From Lachnospiraceae bacterium (GTDB lineage Bacteria > Bacillota > Clostridia > Lachnospirales > Lachnospiraceae): 64,000 bases of DNA. Positions 8,098 through 16,538 of the stretch are shown here, in pieces. A model generated the notes under the pieces. The model did not search any database. It was not told the origin of the DNA and saw nothing but the letters and a program-made list of their open reading frames with translations. Each line of letters opens with the position of its first letter. Within the stretch, counting starts at the first letter, position 1. Both the position numbers and the translations under genes were made by a program. The stretch covers positions 1 through 64,000 of the forward strand of contig CAJTGB010000004.1 in the NCBI GenBank assembly GCA_910575835.1, read 5' to 3'.

Positions 8098-8562
8098 ATG
8101 AGGAAAGACGTTCAGGTTTCCGTCCTGGGCATCCTGGATGCAGGGGGCGGACCGGAAGCAATCCTGACAAGGACGACAGGGATCTGCTCACCCCAGGGCG
8201 GGGGATATCAGGTCAGCTACCGGGAACTGGATGAACATGGGAATGTCACGGACAATCGCCTGTTCCTGTCACAAACGGAGATAAGGCTTGACAGGAGCGG
8301 TGCTATCTCCGGCAGTTTCCGGTTCATGCCGGGGGAGAGGACAAAGGCCCTTTACCGGACGCCCTTTGGGGAGATTGGCTTTCTGGCGGAGACGGAGAGC
8401 TGCACCATGGAGGCGGACGGGAACGGCCTGGAGGCACGGCTGGAATACCGGCTGTACGAAGGCGGGCGCCTGTTCTCACAAAACATCCTGTCCGTCCGCA
8501 TAAAGGAGGACGGAATGGCTGGCCCCGTCCTGGATCATACGACAAGGAGGAACCACATATGA
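8098..8562 (+). CDS. DUF1934 (YwiB-like) beta-barrel protein
   Basis: This 154-residue protein fits the DUF1934/YwiB family: a start [11 protein letters not shown], a central [12 protein letters not shown], a lipocalin-like pattern of short strands ([18 protein letters not shown]) and an ending [13 protein letters not shown]. Members are cytosolic calycin-like barrels of unknown role. GGAGG lies upstream of ATG 8098. Its stop overlaps the metK start (ATGA), indicating translational coupling and an operon of at least six genes. Confidence 0.65.
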   Translation: MRKDVQVSVLGILDAGGGPEAILTRTTGICSPQGGGYQVSYRELDEHGNVTDNRLFLSQTEIRLDRSGAISGSFRFMPGERTKALYRTPFGEIGFLAETESCTMEADGNGLEARLEYRLYEGGRLFSQNILSVRIKEDGMAGPVLDHTTRRNHI

Positions 8563-9746
8563 GAAAACTATTTACTTCGGAATCCGTAACGGAAGGACAC
8601 CCGGACAAGCTCTGCGATCAGATCGCAGATGCCATCCTGGATGCAGTCCTTCGGAAAAAGCCCGATGCAAGGGTGGCCTGCGAGGTGTTCGCCTCGACAG
8701 GGGCAGTCTTCATCATGGGGGAGGTATCAGCCGGGGGACTGGAGGGGATCGACATTGAGGCAGTTGCCCGCGATACGATCCGTGAAATTGGGTACAGGGA
8801 CAACCGTTTCGGGTTTGATGCGGACGCGGTCGCAGTGATCACCGCCATCCACGGCCAGTCATCGGACATTGCCCAGGGTGTAAGCCGGGCGCTGGAGGTC
8901 CGGGGGAGCAAGAAACAGGAGCTTGGGGCCGGCGACCAGGGGATGGTATTCGGGTATGCCACGGACGAAACGGACGAGCTGATGCCCATGCCGGTCTATC
9001 TGGCCCATGCCCTCACAAGGGAGCTCGCCCAGGCAAGGAAAGGCGGGGACATCCCGTACCTGGGGCCGGACGGGAAGGCGCAGGTGACGGTGGAATATGA
9101 GGACAGCAGGCCGGTACGGGTGGATACCGTGGTAGTGTCCACCCAGCACCTCCCGGAGATCGGCCATGACACCATCGAACAGGACATCATCGGGAAAGTC
9201 ATCCGCAAGGTGATCCCGGAATGCCTGATGGACGAAGACACCAGATACCTGGTCAACCCCACAGGGCGCTTCGTGATAGGAGGCCCTCAGGGGGACACCG
9301 GACTGACGGGCAGGAAGATCGTGGTGGACACTTACGGCGGGGCCGCCAGACACGGAGGCGGCGCATTTTCGGGGAAGGACCCTACAAAGGTTGACCGGAG
9401 CGCTTCCTATGCCGCCAGGTATGTGGCAAAGAACCTTGTGGCGGCAGGGCTGGCCCGCCGCTGCGAGATACAGATAGCTTACGCCATCGGCGTGGCGAAG
9501 CCGGTCTCCGTATCGGTGGACACCTTCGGCACAGGGGCGGTTCCCGATGACAGGATACTGGAGCTGGTGGAGGAACACTTTGACCTGCGCCCATCCTCCA
9601 TCATAAGGGGGCTGGGGCTGCAGAAACCGATCTACCGTCCCACGGCGGCATACGGGCACTTCGGGCGCAAGGACCTGCAGCTTCCCTGGGAATGGACGGA
9701 TAAGGCAGCAGCGCTCCGTGGGGCGCTGGCGAAAATAAGTGAATGA
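8559..9746 (+). CDS. metK: S-adenosylmethionine synthetase
   Basis: The 395-residue protein makes SAM from methionine and ATP in the cytosol. Its landmarks are [17 protein letters not shown] at the start, the [12 protein letters not shown] loop near residue 125, [16 protein letters not shown] and [19 protein letters not shown]-type ATP/phosphate motif (here [10 protein letters not shown]). Length is normal. GGAGG precedes the ATG, which overlaps the previous stop. It sits directly ahead of a radical SAM enzyme, so it may feed SAM to it. As metK is normally a single housekeeping gene, a copy inside accessory DNA may be a second one. Confidence 0.95.
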   Translation: MRKLFTSESVTEGHPDKLCDQIADAILDAVLRKKPDARVACEVFASTGAVFIMGEVSAGGLEGIDIEAVARDTIREIGYRDNRFGFDADAVAVITAIHGQSSDIAQGVSRALEVRGSKKQELGAGDQGMVFGYATDETDELMPMPVYLAHALTRELAQARKGGDIPYLGPDGKAQVTVEYEDSRPVRVDTVVVSTQHLPEIGHDTIEQDIIGKVIRKVIPECLMDEDTRYLVNPTGRFVIGGPQGDTGLTGRKIVVDTYGGAARHGGGAFSGKDPTKVDRSASYAARYVAKNLVAAGLARRCEIQIAYAIGVAKPVSVSVDTFGTGAVPDDRILELVEEHFDLRPSSIIRGLGLQKPIYRPTAAYGHFGRKDLQLPWEWTDKAAALRGALAKISE

Positions 9747-9765
9747 ACGGAAGGAGAGATGACTT

Positions 9766-10650
9766 ATGCATTACACAGGAACGATATGGAGGCCGCCCTA
9801 TGAGGCGTGCAGCGCACTGATCCAGGTGACGGCAGGCTGCACCCACCACAAATGTAAATTCTGCACGCTCTATGAGGACGTGCCGTTCAAGTTCAGGATG
9901 TCCCCCCTGTCAGAGGTGGAGGCGGACCTGAAGGAAATGAGCCGCTATTACCGGAACGCAAAGAGGGTGTTCTTTACCGGGGCCAATCCCTTTGTATTGA
10001 GCTTCGACAAACTGAAAACGCTGGCAGGGCTGGTAAAGAAATACTACCCCAAAGTGCAGTCCATCGGTTGTTTTGCCCGCATCACGGACATCACGCCGAA
10101 GACCACGGAGCAGTTGAGGGAACTGCGGGAAATAGGGTACAACAGCCTCACCATTGGCGTGGAGGCCGGGGACGAGGAATCCCTGTCCTTCATGCACAAG
10201 GGCTTCGGGGTAAAGGAAATCCTTACGGAGTGCCAGCGCCTGGACGAAGTGGGCATGGATTACAATTTCTTTTACCTTGCGGGCATCTATGGTTCCGGGC
10301 ACATGGAGGAAGGGGTGAAGAACACGGCGGCGGTGTTCAACCAGCTCCACCCGAAGATTATTGTTTCCTCAATGCTGACCATCTACCCATCCTCGGAGCT
10401 GTACCAGGAGATTCAGGCCGGGAACTGGGCGGAGGAAACGGAGATTGAAAAGCTGTACGAGCTGCGGATGCTGATAGAAGGGCTCGCTATTGATACCTAT
10501 TTTGCCACCATGGGCGCGTCCAACTGCGTCAACGTGGAAGGGCATCTGCCGAAGGACAGGAACAGGATGATCAAGTGGCTGGATGAGGTCATCGGCTCCG
10601 TGGACGAAACGGAACTCAGGAGATACCGCGAGAACCTGCGGCATCTGTAA
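9766..10650 (+). CDS. Radical SAM protein of unknown substrate
   Basis: The 294-residue protein has a cluster motif GCTHHKCKFCTLYED near residue 25 (CX4CX2C), followed by FTGANPF and GVEAGDEESL, matching the Elp3/MiaB-like radical SAM fold without an added domain. It should bind a 4Fe-4S cluster and cleave SAM. The substrate cannot be read from the sequence. It lies 19 bases after metK with its own GGAGAG site, and a NUDIX gene follows. Co-occurrence with SAM synthetase, PyrK (an electron-transfer flavoprotein) and PyrD suggests a redox or nucleotide-linked role, but this is inference. Confidence 0.8.
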   Translation: MHYTGTIWRPPYEACSALIQVTAGCTHHKCKFCTLYEDVPFKFRMSPLSEVEADLKEMSRYYRNAKRVFFTGANPFVLSFDKLKTLAGLVKKYYPKVQSIGCFARITDITPKTTEQLRELREIGYNSLTIGVEAGDEESLSFMHKGFGVKEILTECQRLDEVGMDYNFFYLAGIYGSGHMEEGVKNTAAVFNQLHPKIIVSSMLTIYPSSELYQEIQAGNWAEETEIEKLYELRMLIEGLAIDTYFATMGASNCVNVEGHLPKDRNRMIKWLDEVIGSVDETELRRYRENLRHL

Positions 10651-10665
10651 AGGAGGGATGGGGCA

Positions 10666-11523
10666 ATGATACAGGACATTTTCCCCTACCGCCTGAACCA
10701 TGCATTCCGTGACAGGGAACCGGAGCCGGAGGATTGCTTTTTCTCCTTCCGTGGCGGAGAGGTGCTGCTGCGGGTATCGGAGGACGGCAGCCGGAGGATT
10801 CCGGTATTCCATGACCTGGGCATGCCTTTTGCAGAAGTGCGGAGGCTGGCGGTTTTCCTGTTCTGCGTGGACGGGGTGACTGTCTATCTGCTGCGGCAGC
10901 AGGGAGACGTCCTGCCCGAAAGGGAGGGCATGCAGTATCTCCCGCTCCGGGAGCTTGACGGCATCCTGCCGGGCTGGGCGTATTTTGCCGGGGCCACTGC
11001 CCTGCACCTGGCTGGATGGTATGAGAGGAATGTCTACTGCGGAAGGTGCGGAGGTGTGAGGGCGCAGGACAGGGGGCGGCGGTCACTTAGCTGCCCGGAC
11101 TGCGGGGACACCGTTTATCCGGCCATCGCCCCGGTGGTCATGGTGGCGGTCACGGACGGGGACAGGCTTCTGATGACGAAGTACGGGAACCGTCCCCTCC
11201 CGCAATGGGTTCTGGTGTCAGGCTTTGTGGAGGCAGGGGAGACGCTGGAGGAAGCGGCAGAGAGGGAAGTCTATGAGGAAACGGGCATCCGCATCAGGGG
11301 CCTTAAATATTTTGGGAGCCAGCCCTGGGGCTTTTCCGGTTCCGTGATCGCGGGCTATACGGCGGAGCTGGACGGTTCGGATCAACTGCGCATCGACACC
11401 GGGGAGCTGTCAGCGGCGGCATGGCACCCACGTTCCAGTCTGCCGAAGGAGCTGACGGACATCAGCATCGCTTATGAGATGATAGAGGCAATGCGCCTAC
11501 CGGAGAAAGGAGGGGCCGGATGA
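10666..11523 (+). CDS. nudC: NADH pyrophosphatase-like NUDIX hydrolase
   Basis: This 285-residue protein has the NudC layout: an N-terminal domain, a four-Cys zinc ribbon (CGRCG and CPDCG near residues 125-145), and a NUDIX box GFVEAGETLEEAAEREVYEE followed by TGI. The SQPWGFSGS stretch after it is diagnostic of NAD(H) pyrophosphatases and RNA deNADding enzymes. It likely splits NADH to NMNH and AMP. AGGAGG precedes ATG 10666, and the stop overlaps the PyrK start (ATGA). Confidence 0.88.
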   Translation: MIQDIFPYRLNHAFRDREPEPEDCFFSFRGGEVLLRVSEDGSRRIPVFHDLGMPFAEVRRLAVFLFCVDGVTVYLLRQQGDVLPEREGMQYLPLRELDGILPGWAYFAGATALHLAGWYERNVYCGRCGGVRAQDRGRRSLSCPDCGDTVYPAIAPVVMVAVTDGDRLLMTKYGNRPLPQWVLVSGFVEAGETLEEAAEREVYEETGIRIRGLKYFGSQPWGFSGSVIAGYTAELDGSDQLRIDTGELSAAAWHPRSSLPKELTDISIAYEMIEAMRLPEKGGAG

Positions 11524-12287
11524 ATACCTATTACAAGGCTGCTATAAGGAACCAGAAGGAGCTCATGCCCGGAATATGGAAAATGGAACTGGAAGCGCCT
11601 GAAATCGCCCATAGTGCCAGACCGGGGCAGTTCATCCAGATGTACCCGCCGGATGAGAGAAACCTGCTGGCACGCCCGATTAGCCTGGCGGCAATCCATG
11701 GGGAAAGTGTGGAAGTAGTGTATCGGGTGGTGGGGAAGGGCACGGAGCAGTTCCCCCGGCTGCGGGATAATGATACGGTACAGCTCATGGGGCCTCTGGG
11801 GGACGGGTTCACGCTGCCGGAGGCAGGGGAGCGGAGCGTCATCATCGGCGGCGGCCTGGGGATTCCTCCCCTTCTGGAGCTTTCCAAAAGGATTCCGGGA
11901 GAGGCGGAGGTTTTCCTGGGCTATGCAGATGCCCCGTTCATGGACGGGGATTTCCGGGGACATGGCCGGAAGGTCCATGTGGCGAGCCAGACCGGGAATG
12001 GCGGCTTTCGCGGGACGGTGCTGGAGCTTGTGGAGACCATCGCGCCTTTTGCGGACAGGGTATATGCCTGTGGTCCCCGGCAGATGCTGCAGGCCGTGGC
12101 AGAATGGGCAGGAAGGCAGGGCATCCCGGTTCAGGTATCCATGGAGGAACGGATGGCCTGCGGCATAGGCGCATGTCTTGGATGTGCAGTGAAGATACAG
12201 AAGCCGGGGGAGAAGGACTGGCAGTACCTGCGGGTTTGCAGGGACGGCCCGGTCTTTTCCGGCAGGGAGGTGGTGTGGAATGGATGA
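11520..12287 (+). CDS. pyrK: Dihydroorotate dehydrogenase B electron transfer subunit
   Basis: The 255-residue flavoprotein passes electrons from dihydroorotate, through the PyrD flavin, to NAD. Visible are the FAD-binding RPISLAAI, the NAD-binding GGGLGIPPLLELSK and the C-terminal 2Fe-2S ligands in CGIGACLGCAVK plus a later Cys (RVCRDGPVF). It overlaps both neighbours by a few bases. Length and order (pyrK then pyrD) are those of normal Firmicutes pyrimidine operons, but the rest of the pyr operon is absent here. Confidence 0.93.
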   Translation: MNTYYKAAIRNQKELMPGIWKMELEAPEIAHSARPGQFIQMYPPDERNLLARPISLAAIHGESVEVVYRVVGKGTEQFPRLRDNDTVQLMGPLGDGFTLPEAGERSVIIGGGLGIPPLLELSKRIPGEAEVFLGYADAPFMDGDFRGHGRKVHVASQTGNGGFRGTVLELVETIAPFADRVYACGPRQMLQAVAEWAGRQGIPVQVSMEERMACGIGACLGCAVKIQKPGEKDWQYLRVCRDGPVFSGREVVWNG

Positions 12288-13188
12288 CAGGATGGAGACG
12301 GTGGTTGCAGGGGTGGCGCTGAAGAACCCGGTCATTACGGCATCGGGCACATTCGGCTCCGGCCGTGAGTACGGGGAGCTGATTGACCTGGACTGCCTGG
12401 GAGCGGTCACGGTCAAAGGGGTTTCCTGCGAGCCGTGGAAAGGGAATCCGATCCCCAGGATTGCGGAAACGCAGAGCGGCATGTTAAATTCCATCGGGCT
12501 GCAGAATCCGGGAGTGGAGCATTTCATTGAGCATGACCTGCCGTTCCTCCGGCAGCATGACACAAAAATCATAGTGAATATCTGCGGGCATACGCTGGCG
12601 CAGTATTGCGCGGTTGCGGAGAGGCTGGCGGACTGTGATGTGGACATGCTGGAGCTGAACATCTCCTGTCCGAATGTGGAGGAAGGAGGGCTGGCTTTCG
12701 GGACGGCCCCACGGATGGTAGAGCGGGTAGTGCAGGCGGTACGCCATTATACCGGGCAGCCGCTGGCCGTGAAACTGTCGCCGGAGGTCACGGACATAAC
12801 GGAGATTGCCAGGGCAGCGGTATCGGGTGGTGCGGACGCGCTTTCCCTGATCAACACGCTGCGGGGGATGAAGATAGACATCCACAGGCGCAGGGCGGTG
12901 CTCGCCAGTAGGACAGGGGGTTATTCCGGCCCAGGCATTATGCCGGTGGCGTTACGGATGGTCTATGAGGTGTGTAAGACCGTTGACGTGCCGGTGATCG
13001 GCATGGGCGGCATTGCCACCTTTGAGGATGCCCTGGAGTTCATCATGGCGGGGGCTGCCGCAGTCGCGGTGGGGACGGCGAACTTCCATAACCCTTATGC
13101 CACGGTGGAGATCATAGAGGGCATCCGGGGGTATCTGGAAGAAAACGACATAGCCTCTTTGGACAAGATCAGGGGCATTGTTGATTAG
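12280..13188 (+). CDS. pyrD: Dihydroorotate dehydrogenase B catalytic subunit
   Basis: This 302-residue class 1B enzyme oxidises dihydroorotate to orotate in pyrimidine synthesis. Landmarks are NPVITASGTFGSG near the start, the KGVSCEPWKGNP loop, NISCPNVEEGG containing the catalytic Cys of the 1B class, VKLSPEVTDI, LINTLRGM and GMGGIATFEDALEF. Start ATG 12280 overlaps the pyrK end by 8 bases, consistent with a PyrK-PyrD complex made from one message. Confidence 0.95.
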   Translation: MDDRMETVVAGVALKNPVITASGTFGSGREYGELIDLDCLGAVTVKGVSCEPWKGNPIPRIAETQSGMLNSIGLQNPGVEHFIEHDLPFLRQHDTKIIVNICGHTLAQYCAVAERLADCDVDMLELNISCPNVEEGGLAFGTAPRMVERVVQAVRHYTGQPLAVKLSPEVTDITEIARAAVSGGADALSLINTLRGMKIDIHRRRAVLASRTGGYSGPGIMPVALRMVYEVCKTVDVPVIGMGGIATFEDALEFIMAGAAAVAVGTANFHNPYATVEIIEGIRGYLEENDIASLDKIRGIVD

Positions 13189-13259
13189 CCGGTACAGGCG
13201 GCAGAATGCTGTGGAGGATATGCTTGGGCCATTATTCATTTTATAAGGGAGGTGGACAC

Positions 13260-13622
13260 ATGGAGAACAGTTTGGCGAGCAGGGAGTGGATTGACAGTAA
13301 TCCGCTGACAATCATTGATATTGGAAAGGTTCATTTCTGCCTGGAGTACCGCTCGGTAGAAGTATGCGGGCAAGAGGTGGAGCTGACCACAAAAGAATTT
13401 GATATACTGGCCCTTCTCATCATGAATCCCAGGCGCGTGTTTACCTATGAGATGATCATGGATTTGGTATGGCATGAGGATTATGATATTTATGCCCGGA
13501 GGACGATAATCAACCATATCAGCAATATCCGTAAAAAACTGATGTCTGTGCCGGGGGTGCCGAATTATATCAAGAGCGTCCACAGTGTGGGTTATAAGTT
13601 TAATGAACGTGTTAGTCAATAA
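13260..13622 (+). CDS. Receiver-less OmpR/PhoB-type winged-helix protein
   Basis: The 120-residue protein contains only a C-terminal response-regulator DNA-binding domain: VELTTKEFDILALLIMNPRR, VFTYEMIMDLVW, the recognition helix ARRTIINHISNIRKKL and YIKSVHSVGYKFNE. The receiver domain is missing. AGGGAGG precedes ATG 13260. The last four residues come from the IS1595-type insertion: without the IS, codons TTT-AAT-GAA would be followed directly by TAG. It may be the operon regulator. Confidence 0.8.
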   Translation: MENSLASREWIDSNPLTIIDIGKVHFCLEYRSVEVCGQEVELTTKEFDILALLIMNPRRVFTYEMIMDLVWHEDYDIYARRTIINHISNIRKKLMSVPGVPNYIKSVHSVGYKFNERVSQ

Positions 13623-14733
13623 CTGTGTTGGTTTCAGTTTAAGTCCGTTTTATGGGACTCAAAAAGTTATAGCATATGATTATCCAATGAAATGCGAGGT
13701 GATAATCACATGAAAAATAAAATTGCGACCCTGTTTGACTGCATCAAAACCCTTTGTGAATCTGATATCGAAAGGATCATCAGCTTTGTGCTGGGTATCG
13801 TTTCTGCTAACCAGCAGCCGGACAGGCCGGCATGTCCTCATTGCGGGCATGCACATGTTATCAAATATGGCCATACCAAAGAAAAACAGCGTTTCTTCTG
13901 CCATGGCTGCAGACAGACTTTCCTGTATTCCACCGGCACGCTGGCATATCATTCCCATTTCAGCCGCTCCATATGGGCGGACTTTATCCGCGACACGCTG
14001 GACGGCAAAACCCTGGATGATTCAGCGGAAGGACTGGGCTTCTCACACCAGACCGCATTCAATATGCGGCATAAGGTCCTCATGGCCTTCCAGGATATGC
14101 TGGAAAAGGAACCAGCCATCCTTTCCGGTATCGCAGAGCTCGATGAAACTTTTGTGCTTGACTGCTATAAGGGGAAACAGCTTCCTGAGGAGGTCAGCCG
14201 CGCCGCACGCAGACATGGAGCAAAAGCCGCAAAGCGCGGAATCTCAAGTGAATATGTCGCAATCTGCACCGGCATCCAGCGTGACGGGAAGGCTGTGGCT
14301 GAAACGGTAAACCGCGCAAAAACCTCAGGTAAGGAACTGTGCGGAATATTCAGCACTCATATAGCAGAAGACACCCTTGTCCTGACGGACGGGCTCCGCA
14401 GCTATAAAAGCCTGGAAGCATCCACCGGCTGCACCGTTGTAAACGTGAATACCCAAAAGGGCAAAAAGGTCTTCAACCTAAATGTGGTGAACAGCCTGCA
14501 TTCTTATATAAAAGAGATGTACGTCCATTACCGTGGGGTAGCCACAAAATACATTAACCGTTACAACGCATTATTCTCGATTGCATTCCGGTGTGCAAAC
14601 AGCCTGGCAGACTCTCTGTTCCATTCTCTGTGTAACATTGGAAACGGCTGCTTTTGGCATGGTGTATACGATATTCACAACTACAACTTAGTAGTGCTGT
14701 GAAGCAATACCAACATATTTATTGACTAACACC
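13608..14733 (+). mobile_element. IS1595-type insertion sequence
   Basis: Imperfect 24-bp terminal repeats (GTGTTAGTCAATAA at 13609, and its complement ending at 14732; 22 of 24 match) enclose one transposase gene. An 8-bp duplication TTAATGAA lies at 13600-13607 and 14734-14741. The insertion falls on the last codons of the winged-helix gene. Confidence 0.88.
13710..14702 (+). CDS. IS1595 (ISXO2-like) transposase
   Basis: The 330-residue transposase has the family zinc ribbon (CPHCGH and CHGCRQ near residues 40-70), a helix-turn-helix region TLDDSAEGLGFSHQTAF, and a DDE-type core with ELDETFV, LTDGLRSY and a final VVNSLHSYIKEMY block, where Asn replaces the usual third acid as in part of this family. 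ATG 13710 has a GAGGTGA site 7 bases upstream. It appears intact. Confidence 0.88.
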   Translation: MKNKIATLFDCIKTLCESDIERIISFVLGIVSANQQPDRPACPHCGHAHVIKYGHTKEKQRFFCHGCRQTFLYSTGTLAYHSHFSRSIWADFIRDTLDGKTLDDSAEGLGFSHQTAFNMRHKVLMAFQDMLEKEPAILSGIAELDETFVLDCYKGKQLPEEVSRAARRHGAKAAKRGISSEYVAICTGIQRDGKAVAETVNRAKTSGKELCGIFSTHIAEDTLVLTDGLRSYKSLEASTGCTVVNVNTQKGKKVFNLNVVNSLHSYIKEMYVHYRGVATKYINRYNALFSIAFRCANSLADSLFHSLCNIGNGCFWHGVYDIHNYNLVVL

Positions 14734-14745
14734 TTAATGAATAGA

Positions 14746-14776
14746 AACTCTGGCGGCTGGGTCTGCCGGAGTTTTT
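14746..14776 (+). terminator. Original terminator of the metK-pyrD operon
   Basis: AACTCTGGCGG pairs with CTGCCGGAGTT followed by T bases. It now lies to the right of the IS that separated it from the winged-helix gene. Confidence 0.65.
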
Positions 14777-15160
14777 CTTGGTTAAAAAATGAGTGTTCCA
14801 TGACGGGTACTGTACATCTCCCCGTTATAATGCTTCCAAAAGGGAGGCTGGCTGCCTGGATAGTCTTCTGTTCTTCCTTATATAAGGAGGGAATCGGGGA
14901 TGTATCCGAAAGGCAGACAGCTACGAAGGAACAACTGTATATTTAAGGCCCTATGCGCCGCAATCCGTGAGTTTGGGATTGCGGCGCTTTTCATTTCGAC
15001 AGAATCAGATAGAGTTCGGCTTTATCCTCCTTCTTTCACGGATATCTCACATCCGTATCTGTATGTGGGACGACGGAAAATATCAGTGTTCCGTTGCCGT
15101 TCCCCGCCCTCTGATTTCGATTTTGCCAGTCAACTAAAAATCGAAATTGGAGGATTACCC
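14777..15160 (+). other. Leader region of the sigma-like gene
   Basis: An open frame begins at ATG 14900 with a good AGGAGGG site (MYPKGRQLRRNNC) and runs without a stop into the sigma-like gene. It passes straight through a perfect terminator hairpin (14955-14991), so it is more likely a short leader than a long protein. A second hairpin (ATTTCGATTTT 15114-15124 with AAAAATCGAAAT 15136-15147) abuts the TGGAGG site of the next gene and may control its translation. Confidence 0.45.
14955..14991 (+). terminator. Strong terminator or attenuator
   Basis: GCGCCGCAATCC pairs perfectly with GGATTGCGGCGC and is followed by TTTTC. Its position ahead of the sigma-like gene suggests attenuation or insulation. 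Confidence 0.75.
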
Positions 15161-15586
15161 ATGAAGAAAATCAATCTGCGGGATTATTACCCGTTTTATA
15201 CAAAGGACACTGTTGTTGAGGTGCCGGAGGAAATTGCATTGCTGCTCCGGGAGTATGAGCTTCTGGAAGAAGCATACAGAATCCGTACATACCGTTACAA
15301 GGCTTTTTATTCTTTGGATTATGCTGGAGGCATTGAAAGGGATATGGCAGCTTTGGACCAGAAAAATCCCTGTGATCTTGTAGAGCAGCTTTATGACAGG
15401 GAACAGCTTTATAAAGCCCTTGCCTCTCTGCCGGAAAAACAGCGAAACCGGATTTATGCGCATTATTTTCTCGGCATGAGCAAGAGCGCCATTGCCAGGG
15501 CGGAGGGAATCAATGAGAGCAATGTGAGGAAATCCATTGAACACGGTTTGAGCAATCTTCAAAAAGTTTTAGAAGAAATTTTTTAA
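15161..15586 (+). CDS. Sigma-70 region 4-like factor of a mobile element
   Basis: The 141-residue protein has a C-terminal sigma region 4: LPEKQRNRIYAHYFLGMSKS, then AIARAEGINESNVRKSIEHG. Its N-terminus (KINLRDYYPFYTKDTVVEVP) is typical of sigma-like proteins found beside recombinases in clostridial conjugative elements, where they are thought to switch excision or transfer genes. Start ATG 15161 follows TGGAGG. A similar protein sits at 54351, in the same order relative to a TnpW-like protein and recombinase. Confidence 0.75.
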   Translation: MKKINLRDYYPFYTKDTVVEVPEEIALLLREYELLEEAYRIRTYRYKAFYSLDYAGGIERDMAALDQKNPCDLVEQLYDREQLYKALASLPEKQRNRIYAHYFLGMSKSAIARAEGINESNVRKSIEHGLSNLQKVLEEIF

Positions 15587-16190
15587 TTCAGACGGCGAAA
15601 TTGCCCTGAAAATGTACGGAATAGTAAGAAGGGCATTTCTGGCAGGACAAGCCGGGGGTGAGGCAGCAGGGCACAGGCTCTGAACCACCCCAAGGAGTGA
15701 CTAATATCTGCTCTGCCCTTTGCGGCACCTTGACAATTTCATACACATTGCTATGGGTACTTCATTCTGTGTTCCGAGCGGAGGATGGGGCGGCGCAAAG
15801 ACAGACAGCCTGGGGAGGTGATGAATAAAGGCTGTCCGAGCGGTCCACGTTTCCACCGATCCGGCTGTGGCAGGCCGGACGCGATGACGACGCAGATCAT
15901 AATGGTACTTTCTCACGACCCCTCACAGACTGGAAGGGGAGTCCCTGCGGTGTTTGCTTGCTCTGGCAAAGCGGCGGCACAGGCGGGGCTATGATGCGGT
16001 GAAGCCGGCCGCAGCCTGTAGCAATCCCTTCCTATATGAATGTGTATGGGACCTGCCGGGGAGCGTGGCAAATACGGCGGACAGAATCGAGATCAGATAC
16101 AATGGGCCGGGTCTGTGACTGTAAGAGCGCAGGCCCGACTTATTCATGTGGCCTTGATAAAGACATTGGGAACGGGAAGGAGGTTTTTCT
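15587..16190 (+). ncRNA. 600-base noncoding stretch before tnpW, possible structured RNA
   Basis: No convincing coding frame exists here. The stretch is GC-rich and full of short complementary blocks. It lies in the same place as 55025-55497 of the inner conjugative element (sigma-like gene, noncoding, TnpW-like, recombinase), and both contain CAATGGG followed by a GGG-rich block before the TnpW gene. A structured RNA or recombination control region is possible. I do not recognise a known class. Confidence 0.3.
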
Positions 16191-16373
16191 TTGGAGAATA
16201 TGAGGACAGACAGGAATCCTGTCATGCGGTTACATATCAACAGCTCGGCGGTCACGATCATGTTCAGCGGGAGCGAGGGTACGGATGTGAAAAATAAGGT
16301 CAGGGACATACTCACGGAGGCATATGAGGAACGCTTCCAGAAAGAGTTCATCCCATGCGGCCAGGCACTATGA
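16191..16373 (+). CDS. TnpW-like small transposon protein
   Basis: The 60-residue product starts at TTG 16191, seven bases after AGGAGG. The core VMRLHINSSAVTIMFSG followed by DVKNKVRDIL resembles the short IGSTTY-type fold of TnpW proteins next to large serine recombinases. Their role is unclear; an accessory excision role is plausible. Its counterpart in the inner element (55498) also uses a TTG start. Assignment to the family is by pattern and position only. Confidence 0.5.
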   Translation: MENMRTDRNPVMRLHINSSAVTIMFSGSEGTDVKNKVRDILTEAYEERFQKEFIPCGQAL

Positions 16374-16411
16374 AAACAGGAGGATTGCGGTGCTTTTCCT
16401 CAAAAGACGCG

Positions 16412-16440
16412 TTGCCGTCAGGGGCATTTCACGGTATAAT
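16412..16440 (+). promoter_or_regulatory. Promoter of the serine recombinase
   Basis: TTGCCG and TATAAT are separated by 17 bases, 99 bases upstream of the recombinase start. Confidence 0.55.
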
Positions 16441-16538
16441 ATAAGTACCGGGAGCGGTATTGCACCGGCTGCACATTGACAAGCGAATAAGGAATAGCAG
16501 CGTGATTCCGTACAAAAAGAATGTACGGAGGTAGCGTA

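Noticed and set aside
8859-9659. Long antisense frames opposite metK and other GC-rich genes
   Set aside because: Shadow frames produced by codon bias; no ribosome binding site or motif.
14900-15160. N-terminal extension of the sigma-like protein
   Set aside because: The frame is open, but it crosses a perfect terminator, and ATG 15161 has its own TGGAGG site.
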